Shown one piece after another: positions 35,035-43,657 of a DNA stretch of 64,000 nucleotides (the stretch's first letter is position 1; each line of letters opens with the position of its first letter). Below the pieces are notes generated by a model, which was given only the letters and a program-made list of their open reading frames with translations, did no database searches and was not told the origin of the DNA. The position numbers and the translations under genes were made by a program. Source of the stretch: Terracoccus luteus (lineage in GTDB: Bacteria > Actinomycetota > Actinomycetes > Actinomycetales > Dermatophilaceae); assembly GCF_003635045.1 (NCBI RefSeq), contig NZ_RBXT01000001.1:3596001-3660000 (forward strand). The letters run 5' to 3'.

Positions 35035-35211
35035 TCAGGCCTGCGCGGCCGCCTGGGTCGGGCGGTGCAGCAGACGCAGCACGGAGCCGCCCATCGTCAG
35101 CAGGGCGAACGCCCCGACGATGGTCCAGCCGGTGGCGGTGGGTTCGGACAGGGCGACGACGCCGACGCCGGCGGTCGTGGGGGCGGCGAAGGCGAACGAG
35201 TTGCTGTACAT
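35035..35211 (-). CDS. 58-residue small protein coupled to the glycosyltransferase
   Basis: A short ORF from ATG 35211 to TGA 35035, with AAGGAG ideally placed (35217-35222) inside the end of the glycosyltransferase gene and only 1 bp between stop and start. The product starts MYSNSFAFAAPTTAG, has one hydrophobic stretch (GWTIVGAFALLTMGGSVLRLL) and a basic, Ala/Gln-rich end. It ends next to the terminator. It looks like a small membrane protein, perhaps a partner of the glycosyltransferase. Not recognised. Confidence 0.65.
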   Translation of the reverse strand: MYSNSFAFAAPTTAGVGVVALSEPTATGWTIVGAFALLTMGGSVLRLLHRPTQAAAQA

Positions 35212-35212
35212 G

Positions 35213-36286
35213 TCAGGCTCCTTGCGTGGTGAGGGGGGTCAGGGAGGTGTCGTGGTGCCAGACGGCCTCACGACGGCGCACGGTCTGCAGCAGGGCGCGG
35301 ACGAGCGTGGCCTGGAGGAACAGGTCGTAGACCAGCTCCGGGACGAGGAGGGCGGCGAGCAGCCGCCCGCGGGGGCCGGCGCCCCAGGCGGTGACGAGCT
35401 TCTCGGCCCAGAACACGGCGCCGAGCAGCATCCACCAGGGCGACAGGCCGAGGGTGCCGGTCACGGCTCCCTGCACGGTGAGCAGCAGGTAGAGGCTCAT
35501 CATGAGCGTGCCGAGCGCGAGCATCGCCTGCTGGCCCCAGTAGCGGCGGGTGGCCGTGGTGAAGCCGTAGGTGAGCAGGTCCTCCATGGCGCCGCGGTAC
35601 CAGCGGAGGCGCTGCCGGTGCAGGGGGCCGAAGCCGGGCATGAGCTCGGTCGTCGAGACGCACTCGCGGGGCGACTCGACGGTCAGGCCGAGCGTCTTGA
35701 CGGCGAGGGTGATCTCGTTGTCCTCGGTCAGCGCGTTGGTGCGGTAGAAGTCGCCGCGGATGCCGGGCAGCGTCGTTCCACGGGCCGCTCGGACCGCCTC
35801 GATGGTCGTGCGGCGGAAGACGGTGGCGGTGCCCGAGAGCACCATGACGCGTCCGGTGCGGCCGAGCTCGCGGGCGTAGCGGGCGTACTCGTTGGCCTGC
35901 GCGGTCTCGACGAGGCTCGTCGGCTGCGGGCCCTGGAAGATGCCGCCGATCGCGGCGATGCCGGCGTCGGTACCGAGGCGCTGCACGGCCGCCTCGACGA
36001 AGCGCGGGGCGAGCGTGGTGTCCGCGTCCATGACGAGGACGTGCTCGGGCAGGTCGGTCATCGAGCCGAGAGCCTGGTTGAGAGCCCCGGCCTTGCGGTC
36101 GGTGTTGCCGACCGTCGTGAAGACGGTGGCGCCGGCGCTATCGGCGACGGCCGCCGTGTCGTCGGTGCAGTTGTCGGCGACGACGACCACTCGATCCGGA
36201 GGCGTCGTCTGCCCCAGCAGCGAGGCCACCGTCGCGGCGATGTTCGCGGCCTCGTCGTGGGCCGGGATGAGGGCGAGGACGCTCAT
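35213..36286 (-). CDS. family 2 membrane glycosyltransferase
   Basis: 357 residues, ATG at 36286. GT2 fold with VLALIPAHDEAANI, VVVADNCTDDT, VMDADTTL (the DxD metal site), EDNEITL and the QRLRWYRG motif of processive enzymes. Three C-terminal membrane segments follow (QQAMLALGTLMMSLYLLLT, LSPWWMLLGAVFWAEKLV, LLAALLVPELVYDLFLQATLV). It resembles N-acetylglucosaminyl- or glucosyltransferases that polymerise and export polysaccharide. Flanked by two tiny coupled ORFs. Confidence 0.88.
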   Translation of the reverse strand: MSVLALIPAHDEAANIAATVASLLGQTTPPDRVVVVADNCTDDTAAVADSAGATVFTTVGNTDRKAGALNQALGSMTDLPEHVLVMDADTTLAPRFVEAAVQRLGTDAGIAAIGGIFQGPQPTSLVETAQANEYARYARELGRTGRVMVLSGTATVFRRTTIEAVRAARGTTLPGIRGDFYRTNALTEDNEITLAVKTLGLTVESPRECVSTTELMPGFGPLHRQRLRWYRGAMEDLLTYGFTTATRRYWGQQAMLALGTLMMSLYLLLTVQGAVTGTLGLSPWWMLLGAVFWAEKLVTAWGAGPRGRLLAALLVPELVYDLFLQATLVRALLQTVRRREAVWHHDTSLTPLTTQGA

Positions 36287-36438
36287 GCCCGGCCCCCGTC
36301 CGGGCCGACTGACACGGCTTCGCCACGAACCGGTTCGACGCCGATCTCGTTGTCGCGCAGTGACATCGGGCCGTCGACGACGACGGCGAGCGTGGTGCGG
36401 GCGTGCGCGGGCACGCCAAAGGACCGCATCCGCGGCAT
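36283..36438 (-). CDS. 51-residue small protein leading the glycosyltransferase operon
   Basis: ATG at 36438 with GGGGGAAAAACC upstream as a possible ribosome site; the stop overlaps the glycosyltransferase ATG by 4 bp (ATGA), the usual mark of coupling. The product (starting MPRMRSFGVPAHARTTLAVV, then DGPMSLRDNEIGVEPV) has no membrane segment. It could be a leader peptide that couples translation or a small cytosolic partner. Not recognised. Confidence 0.5.
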   Translation of the reverse strand: MPRMRSFGVPAHARTTLAVVVDGPMSLRDNEIGVEPVRGEAVSVGPDGGRA

Positions 36439-36785
36439 GGTTTTTCCCCCGTTGGATAGAGCTGAAGCGCCCGACGCCCCACGCGTCCGGCTGACCCGGC
36501 ACCCCAAGCGCCCGGTCGTTTCCCCGGACAAACCGTAAGGGGTTCTCACCGAAGAGGTACCGAATCCGCAGAAACGGTCGTTCAAACGTCAAATACTTCG
36601 CCCCATCCGTCAGGCCGCGTCCGGTTGCGCCCGTTTGGGCCATGACGTGCACCACATCCGGCGTCTCAGGAACTGAGACGATGTCCGGTCCGGCGGGCCG
36701 TGCTCCTGCCCGTACAGTGAGACGCCGGGGAGGCGCGGACGGCGTCGCTCCGTCGTCGTTCTCGTGACACAGGCAGGCAGCAGCA
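36439..36785. promoter_or_regulatory. divergent intergenic region, glycosyltransferase operon / sdaA
   Basis: 347 bp, no gene. Around 36535-36610 the base composition drops in GC (AAACGGTCGTTCAAACGTCAAA), likely the promoter of the minus-strand operon. An inverted repeat, CGTCTCAG-GAA-CTGAGACG (36662-36680), sits 105 bp before the sdaA start and may be an operator. Confidence 0.5.
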
Positions 36786-38159
<1,374 letters not shown>

Positions 38160-38241
38160 CCGGGTACGACCTCCCTCATCACAGCAGAAGTGCCCGGGCT
38201 CCTGATGGCTCCGGCCGGGCCCGTCTCGGAGGCGGTACGCG

Positions 38242-39459
38242 ATGGGGGAGACTGACGCGGTGCCGCACCTGTCCGTCGACGCCCACCGGGCAGCGCTGAG
38301 GCGACTGGTCGGCCCCGGGCGAGCCGTGACGGTGCCGCTCGACCGCGCGGCGTGCGGCCGTCGTCTCGCATCCGACCTCGTCGCGACCGACGACCTGCCC
38401 CGCTTCGACTCCTCGGCAATGGACGGCTACGCCCTCGGCCCGGGCGACGGCCTGACGTGGGCCGTCGTCGACGACGTCCCGGCGGGAGCCGTCCCGCGGG
38501 TCGCGTTGCGCACTGGCGTCGCCGCCCGCGTCATGACCGGGGCCCGGATGCCGGTCGGTGCCGTCGCCGTCGTGCCCGTCGAGCTGACCGACGCCGCCCG
38601 GACCGGCCCGGCGCCCGACTCGGTCACGGTCTCGGCCGTGCCGGAGGCCGGCCGCCACGTCCGCCGCGCCGGCGAGGACGTGCGCACCGGTGACGTCCTC
38701 GCCACGAGCGGCACCGAGGTGACTCCGGGGCTGCTCGCCCTGGGCCGGTCCGCCGGCTGCGCGGACGTCGAGGTGTGGGCGAGCGTCCGCGTCGCCGTCG
38801 TCGCGACGGGGAGCGAGCTCGTCGACCCGACGCGCACGGCCGGGCCCGGCGGCATCCACGAGTCCAACTCCGAGATGCTCGCCGCGCTGGCGGCCGACGG
38901 GGGGTGCGAGGTCGTGGAGGTGCTCACCTGCGACGACGACCCCGACCGCCTGCGGGCCCTGCTCGACCGGCTCGACGCGTCGGGAGGGGTCGACCTCGTC
39001 GTCACCACCGGTGGGGTGAGCGCCGGCGCCTTCGAGGTCGTGCGCCAGGTGTGCGAGCCGCTGCCCATCTTCTCGTTCGACCACCTCGCCATGCAGCCGG
39101 GCGGGCCCCAGGGCCAAGGGCGCTGGGGCGACACGCCCGTCGTGTGCCTGCCCGGCACACCCGTCGGGGCCTTCGTCGGCTGGCGGGTGCTCGTGCTCCC
39201 GGCGGTCGACGCCGGGCACGGCGTGCCGCCGCGCCCGGGTGTGGACGCGGTCTACGACGGGCCCGCTCGCACGTTCCGGCCGCGCACGACGCAGTTCGTG
39301 ACCGCCGTGCACCACGCCGACCGGGGGACGGTGACGGTGCCCGACTCGCGCCACCTGCGGGCGCTCGCCGAGGCCGACTGCCTCGTCGAGGTCCCGCCCG
39401 AGGTCGACCGCCTCGAGCCGGGTGACGCCGTCGTCGTGCACCTCCTCGGGCGGCCCTAG
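38242..39459 (+). CDS. moeA: molybdopterin molybdenumtransferase
   Basis: 405 residues, ATG at 38242 with GGAGG 11 nt upstream. MoeA landmarks: DLPRFDSSAMDGYAL near the N-terminus, VMTGARMPVGAVAVVPVE, VVATGSELVDP, TTGGVSAGAFEVV and CLPGTPVGAFVGWRVLVLP. It inserts molybdate into adenylylated molybdopterin. It is one of several cofactor genes spread between 22.9 and 43.5 kb that can serve CoxL and a formate dehydrogenase. Confidence 0.93.
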   Translation: MGETDAVPHLSVDAHRAALRRLVGPGRAVTVPLDRAACGRRLASDLVATDDLPRFDSSAMDGYALGPGDGLTWAVVDDVPAGAVPRVALRTGVAARVMTGARMPVGAVAVVPVELTDAARTGPAPDSVTVSAVPEAGRHVRRAGEDVRTGDVLATSGTEVTPGLLALGRSAGCADVEVWASVRVAVVATGSELVDPTRTAGPGGIHESNSEMLAALAADGGCEVVEVLTCDDDPDRLRALLDRLDASGGVDLVVTTGGVSAGAFEVVRQVCEPLPIFSFDHLAMQPGGPQGQGRWGDTPVVCLPGTPVGAFVGWRVLVLPAVDAGHGVPPRPGVDAVYDGPARTFRPRTTQFVTAVHHADRGTVTVPDSRHLRALAEADCLVEVPPEVDRLEPGDAVVVHLLGRP

Positions 39460-39468
39460 GCTTCGCGG

Positions 39469-41103
39469 GTGACCGCCACGCTCGTCGCCAAGGACCTCTC
39501 CGGGGGTCACGCGCACCGCACCCTGTTCGAGCACCTCGACCTCACCGTCGCCCCGGGCGACGTCGTCGGCGTCGTGGGGGCGAACGGGGCGGGCAAGACG
39601 ACGTTGCTGCGTCTGCTCGCCGGTGACGTCGTGGCGCTCGCCGGCACTGTCAGCACGGCCCCGCCCGACGCCTTCGTCGGCTGGCTGCCGCAGGAGCACG
39701 AGCGGCTCGAGGGCGAGACGGTCTCGGGCTACCTCGCCCGTCGCACCGGGGCGGCCGCGGCCACGCTGGCCATGGAGGCAGGGGCGGCCGCGCTGGGCAC
39801 GGACCCCGCCGCCGACGAGGCCTACGCCACCGCTCTCGACCACTGGCTGGCCAGCGGCGCCCCCGACCTCGACGACCGTGCCCCCGCGGTGCTGGCCGAG
39901 CTGGGTCTCGACGTCGGCGGCGAGGCCCTCATGACCTCGCTGTCCGGTGGGCAGGCCGCGCGGGTCGCCCTCGCCGCGCTGCTGCTGAGCCGCTTCGACG
40001 TCGTGCTGCTCGACGAGCCGACCAACGACCTCGACCTCGCCGGCCTCGAGCGGCTCGAGTCCTTCGTGCGGGGGCTGCGGGCCGGGGTCGTGCTCGTCTC
40101 GCACGACCGCGAGTTCCTCGCCCGCTGCGTCACCCGGGTCGTCGAGCTCGACCTCGCGCAGAACGCGGTGTCCGTGCACGACGGCGGCTACGAGTCGTAC
40201 CTCGACGAGCGCGAGGTGGCCCGCCGGCACGCCCGAGAGGCGTACGAGGAGTTCGCCGACACCAAGGCCGACCTCGAGCGCCGGGCGCGCACCCAGCGAG
40301 AGTGGAGCAGCAAGGGCGTGCGCAACGCCATGAAGAAGAGCCCCGACAACGACAAGATCCGACGGGCGGCGAGCATCGACTCGGCCGAGAAGCAGGCCCG
40401 CAAGGTGCGGCAGATGGAGTCGCGCATCGCCCGGCTCGACGAGGTCGACGAGCCACGCAAGGAGTGGAAGCTGCGGTTCTCGATCGGGTCCGCGCCGCGG
40501 TCGAGCTCGGTCGTCGCGACGCTGAACGAGGCGCGGATCCGGCTGGGGGAGTTCGAGTTCGGGCCGGTCTCGGCGCAGGTCGACGCCCGCGACCGCATCG
40601 GCATCACCGGCCCGAACGGGGCGGGCAAGACGACGCTGCTGCGCCTCCTGCTCGGACGCCTCACGCCGGATGCCGGGTCGGCCGGCCTCGGTGCCAGCGT
40701 GGCCGTCGGCGAGATCGACCAGGCCCGGACCGGGCTGCGGGAGGACCTGTCACTCGGGGACGCCTTCGGCGAGGCCGTGCCCGACCTCGTGCCCGCGGAG
40801 CGGCGGACGCTGCTGGCCAAGTTCGGCCTCAAGGCCGACCAGGTGGGCAGCCTCGTGAGTCGGCTCTCACCCGGCGAGCGCACCCGCGCGGCCATGGCCC
40901 TGCTCCAGGCGCGGGGCGTCAACCTGCTCGTGCTCGACGAGCCGACGAACCACCTCGACCTGCCCGCGATCGAGCAGCTCGAGCAGGCGCTGGACTCCTA
41001 CGACGGGGCGCTGCTGCTCGTCTCGCACGACCGCCGGCTGCTCGAGAACGTGCGGCTCGACGCGCGCTGGCACGTCGACTCCGGCCGCGTCACCGTCGGC
41101 TGA
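39469..41103 (+). CDS. ABC-F family ATPase
   Basis: 544 residues, GTG at 39469, 9 bp after moeA. Two ABC domains without membrane parts: Walker A GANGAGKTT (37-45) with LSGGQAARVALAALLL and LLDEPTNDLD, then GPNGAGKTT with LSPGERTRAAMALLQ and LVLDEPTNHLD. The linker (about 245-330) is charged and helical (RRARTQREWSSKGVRNAMKKS), the region that reaches the ribosome peptidyl-transferase centre in ABC-F proteins. It may be a translation factor or confer ribosome-drug protection; the subtype is not clear. Confidence 0.9.
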   Translation: MTATLVAKDLSGGHAHRTLFEHLDLTVAPGDVVGVVGANGAGKTTLLRLLAGDVVALAGTVSTAPPDAFVGWLPQEHERLEGETVSGYLARRTGAAAATLAMEAGAAALGTDPAADEAYATALDHWLASGAPDLDDRAPAVLAELGLDVGGEALMTSLSGGQAARVALAALLLSRFDVVLLDEPTNDLDLAGLERLESFVRGLRAGVVLVSHDREFLARCVTRVVELDLAQNAVSVHDGGYESYLDEREVARRHAREAYEEFADTKADLERRARTQREWSSKGVRNAMKKSPDNDKIRRAASIDSAEKQARKVRQMESRIARLDEVDEPRKEWKLRFSIGSAPRSSSVVATLNEARIRLGEFEFGPVSAQVDARDRIGITGPNGAGKTTLLRLLLGRLTPDAGSAGLGASVAVGEIDQARTGLREDLSLGDAFGEAVPDLVPAERRTLLAKFGLKADQVGSLVSRLSPGERTRAAMALLQARGVNLLVLDEPTNHLDLPAIEQLEQALDSYDGALLLVSHDRRLLENVRLDARWHVDSGRVTVG

Positions 41104-41135
41104 CCCGGCATCCGGCGCGGGTCGTGACGTCCCGC

Positions 41136-41167
41136 CCTCGACACCCTCCCTGACAAGGGTGTCGAGG
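41136..41167 (+). terminator. 12-bp stem-loop after the ABC-F gene
   Basis: CCTCGACACCCT (41136-41147), 8-nt loop, AGGGTGTCGAGG (41156-41167). The stem extends with mismatches on the outer side. It lies 32 bp after the ABC-F stop. Confidence 0.8.
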
Positions 41168-41350
41168 ACGGGACCACGGTCGGCGCTCGGCTGCGGGAAG
41201 GGCGCAGCGCTGCCACCCGAGGCGCCCGCCGGGCCACCCGTCACGGCGCCGGCGAACCTCCGCGCACACCATCGCGCACAGGGCCTGGATCTGGGCCGCC
41301 CGTTGCACGAACACGCAACGCGAAACCGCCCATACACGGACGTCTGAAAC

Positions 41351-41501
41351 CGTCGAGAGGCCAGTTCGTGACGTCGGGGGTGCGTCGAGAAGTGGCCTCT
41401 CGACGGTCAGGGCACGTCGAGTGGCCAGTTCGTGACGTCGGGGGTGCGTCGAGAAGTGGCCTCTCGACGGTCAGGGCACGTCGAGTGGCCAGTTCGTGAC
41501 G
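41351..41501. repeat. 64-bp tandem repeat, about 2.4 copies
   Basis: Units at 41351-41414 and 41415-41478 are nearly identical (differing at GAGAGG/GAGTGG), and a third is cut after about 23 bp. Each unit contains a forward CGTCGAG(A/T)GGCCA core and, 45 bp on, the reverse form CCTCTCGACG, so each can fold into a 13-14 bp hairpin. Confidence 0.9.
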
Positions 41502-41517
41502 CCGAGGGGGTGTCGGG

Positions 41518-41841
41518 TCAGGCGCCAGTGGCCCAGGGCCCGAGCGGCGGGTCCCACTGGCGCACGACGCGCCGCAGGATGTAGCCGTTCTGCCAGTAGG
41601 GGTCCTCGTCGAAGGTCGTGGTGACGTCCTCGAGGCTGTCGGCCTCGACGACGATGAGGCCGCCGTTGACCGGCTCCTGGGAGGTCGGCTCGCCCTCGGA
41701 CACCTCGTCGAGCGCCGGCTGGTACGCGCCGGCGACCCGTAGACCCGGCAGCTGCGCGAGCCAGTCACGGTGCTGCGGGCGGATCGTCAGCATCTCGGTG
41801 TTGTCGTCGGGGTAGGTGTAGTGGATCGCGAAGACGGGCAC
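41518..41841 (-). CDS. YciI-like protein
   Basis: 107 residues, ATG at 41841. Ferredoxin-like fold of the YciI family: FAIHYTYPDDN at the start, VNGGLIVVEADSLEDV and TFDEDPYWQNGYIL. Family members have weak or unknown hydrolase or dehalogenase activities. It lies 42 bp downstream of fdhD on the same strand, so the two may be cotranscribed. Confidence 0.85.
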   Translation of the reverse strand: MPVFAIHYTYPDDNTEMLTIRPQHRDWLAQLPGLRVAGAYQPALDEVSEGEPTSQEPVNGGLIVVEADSLEDVTTTFDEDPYWQNGYILRRVVRQWDPPLGPWATGA

Positions 41842-41883
41842 GTCGGCTCCTGCTCGGTGAACGGCGGTCGGGTGGTCGTGGGG

Positions 41884-42732
41884 TCAGCTGGTCGTGACGC
41901 GCTCGGCGCCGGCGTAGACGTTGAGGCGCGTGCCGCGGACGAACCCGAGCAGGGTGAGGCCGGCATCCTCCGCGGCCTCGACGGCGAGTGACGAGGGCGC
42001 GGACACCGCTGCGAGACAGGGGATCCCGGCCATGACGGCCTTCTGGGTCAGCTCGAACGACGCCCGGCTCGAGACCATGAGCACGAGACCCGTGCCGGGC
42101 AGGTGCCCGTTGAGGGCGGCCCAGCCGACCACCTTGTCGACGGCGTTGTGGCGGCCGACGTCCTCGCGCGCGACGAGCAGGTCGCCGTCGGCGGTGAACA
42201 GCCCCGCCGCGTGCAGCCCGCCCGTGCGCTCGAACGACCGCTGGTGGCGCCGCAGGGTGTCGGGCATCTCGACGACCACCTTGGCGGCTATCTCCGTGCG
42301 GTCGGACCGGATGTCGTGCGCGCTCGTCGTGCGCAGCTGTTCGATGCTCGCCTTGCCGCAGACGCCGCACGAGGAGTTCGTGAAGAACGACCGCGCCGCG
42401 GAGGCCGGCGGCAGCGCCACGCCCTCGGCGAGCGTGACGTCGACGACGTTGTACGTGTTCTCGTCGACCCCGGTCTCGCCGGAGACGACCGCGCCCTCGC
42501 AGTACCGCGCCATGCGCACGTCGTCAGCCGAGCGGATCAGCCCCTCACCGAGGAGGAAGCCGTGCACGAGCTCGATGTCGTGACCGGGCGTGCGCATCGT
42601 CACCGTGAGGGCCGAACCGCCGACGCGCAGCTCGAGGGGCTCCTCGACGCTGATGGTGTCGGGGCCGGTGCTCGTGGTCGCCGCCTCGACGTCGATGCGG
42701 GTGACCCGCCTGCGAACCGTGACCCGACCCAT
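41884..42732 (-). CDS. fdhD: FdhD sulfurtransferase for formate dehydrogenase
   Basis: 282 residues, ATG at 42732. It carries the conserved SSCGVCGK loop (Cys122 and Cys125) that accepts sulfur from a cysteine desulfurase and passes it to the molybdenum cofactor, plus EEPLEIR-like EEPLELRV and REDVGRHNAVDKVVG. No formate dehydrogenase gene is in the window, so the client lies elsewhere. Divergent from mobA with only 25 bp between start codons. Confidence 0.94.
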   Translation of the reverse strand: MGRVTVRRRVTRIDVEAATTSTGPDTISVEEPLELRVGGSALTVTMRTPGHDIELVHGFLLGEGLIRSADDVRMARYCEGAVVSGETGVDENTYNVVDVTLAEGVALPPASAARSFFTNSSCGVCGKASIEQLRTTSAHDIRSDRTEIAAKVVVEMPDTLRRHQRSFERTGGLHAAGLFTADGDLLVAREDVGRHNAVDKVVGWAALNGHLPGTGLVLMVSSRASFELTQKAVMAGIPCLAAVSAPSSLAVEAAEDAGLTLLGFVRGTRLNVYAGAERVTTS

Positions 42733-42757
42733 GGCTCCAGCGTGCCAGACTCGCCGC

Positions 42758-43468
42758 ATGGTCGGCAGCGCGGGCACCCCCGGCACCGCGCCCGGCCACC
42801 CCGGCGCCGCCACCGTGGCCGTCGTGCTCACCGGCGGCCGCTCGAGCCGCATGGGCACCCACAAGCCTGCCCTCGACGTGGGTGGACGCACCGTGGTCGA
42901 CCGGGTCGTCGCCGCCGCGGCCCCGTGGCCGGTCGTCGTCGTCGGCCGCAGCAAGGGGGTCCCTGCGGGCACCCGGGTGGTCGCCGACGCGCAGCCGGAT
43001 GCCGGGCCGGTCGCCGCACTCGCGACCGCGCTGCCGTACGTGCTGGGGTCGACGGCCGACGTGGTCGTCGTCCTCGCCGGTGACCTGCCGCTCGTCAGCC
43101 ACGAGCATCTCGAGCGGTTGCGGGAGCACGCTCTGCAGACCCCGCCCTCGCCGGCGGTCACCGCCGACCCGGACGGGCGTCTCAACTGGCTCTGCGCGGC
43201 ATGGCCCACCGCCCTCCTGGCCGGTCGGCTGCGCGCGCTCGCCGAGGGCGACGGCGTGGTCGGCCGCAGCGTCCGCAGCCTCGTCGGCGACCTCGAGGTG
43301 CGACCGGTGCCCCACGACGGCGACGTGGTGGACGTCGACACCCCCGCCGACCTCGCGGCCGTGCGCGCCCTGCTGTCCGAACTGTCCAGATCCGATCCGG
43401 TTCAGCCGCAACGGGATTCGCGGCCTGGTGACGAGGCCGAGTCTGGGAGTGCGTCCGCAGACCGGTAA
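42758..43468 (+). CDS. mobA: molybdenum cofactor guanylyltransferase MobA
   Basis: 236 residues, ATG at 42758. Signature VVLTGGRSSRMGTHKPAL (23-39), VVLAGDLPLVS (metal site) and LNWLCAAWPTALL. It attaches GMP to molybdopterin for enzymes such as formate dehydrogenase, in line with the divergent fdhD. The related enzyme at 22883 probably serves the Cox enzyme instead. The C-terminal ~25 residues are not conserved-looking. Confidence 0.9.
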   Translation: MVGSAGTPGTAPGHPGAATVAVVLTGGRSSRMGTHKPALDVGGRTVVDRVVAAAAPWPVVVVGRSKGVPAGTRVVADAQPDAGPVAALATALPYVLGSTADVVVVLAGDLPLVSHEHLERLREHALQTPPSPAVTADPDGRLNWLCAAWPTALLAGRLRALAEGDGVVGRSVRSLVGDLEVRPVPHDGDVVDVDTPADLAAVRALLSELSRSDPVQPQRDSRPGDEAESGSASADR

Positions 43469-43657
43469 GCCCGACGTCGCAGAGCGGGAAAGCGCCGGCC
43501 AAGTCTCCACCTCCGGTTGGCAAAGAAACGGCAAGGCCGTTGACCCTCGCTCGTGACGGCTGCCAACGTCGCCCCCGGCCTCAGGGCGGTCGCCGACCAC
43601 GCGATGTCCGGGCCCACGTCGAGCGGCGAGAGGCCGCTCCCTTCCAAGGAGAGACAC

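Larger units (their letters stand above)
41104..41517. other. gene-free region with terminator and 64-bp tandem repeat
   Basis: 414 bp without a credible gene. A terminator hairpin (41136-41167) is followed by unremarkable sequence to 41345, then by 2.4 tandem copies of a 64-bp unit built from CGTCGAG cores (41351-41501), which abuts the YciI-like gene end. Confidence 0.6.

Noticed and set aside
38192-38222. Possible terminator between sdaA and moeA
   Set aside because: Only about six pairs with a long loop can form; not convincing.
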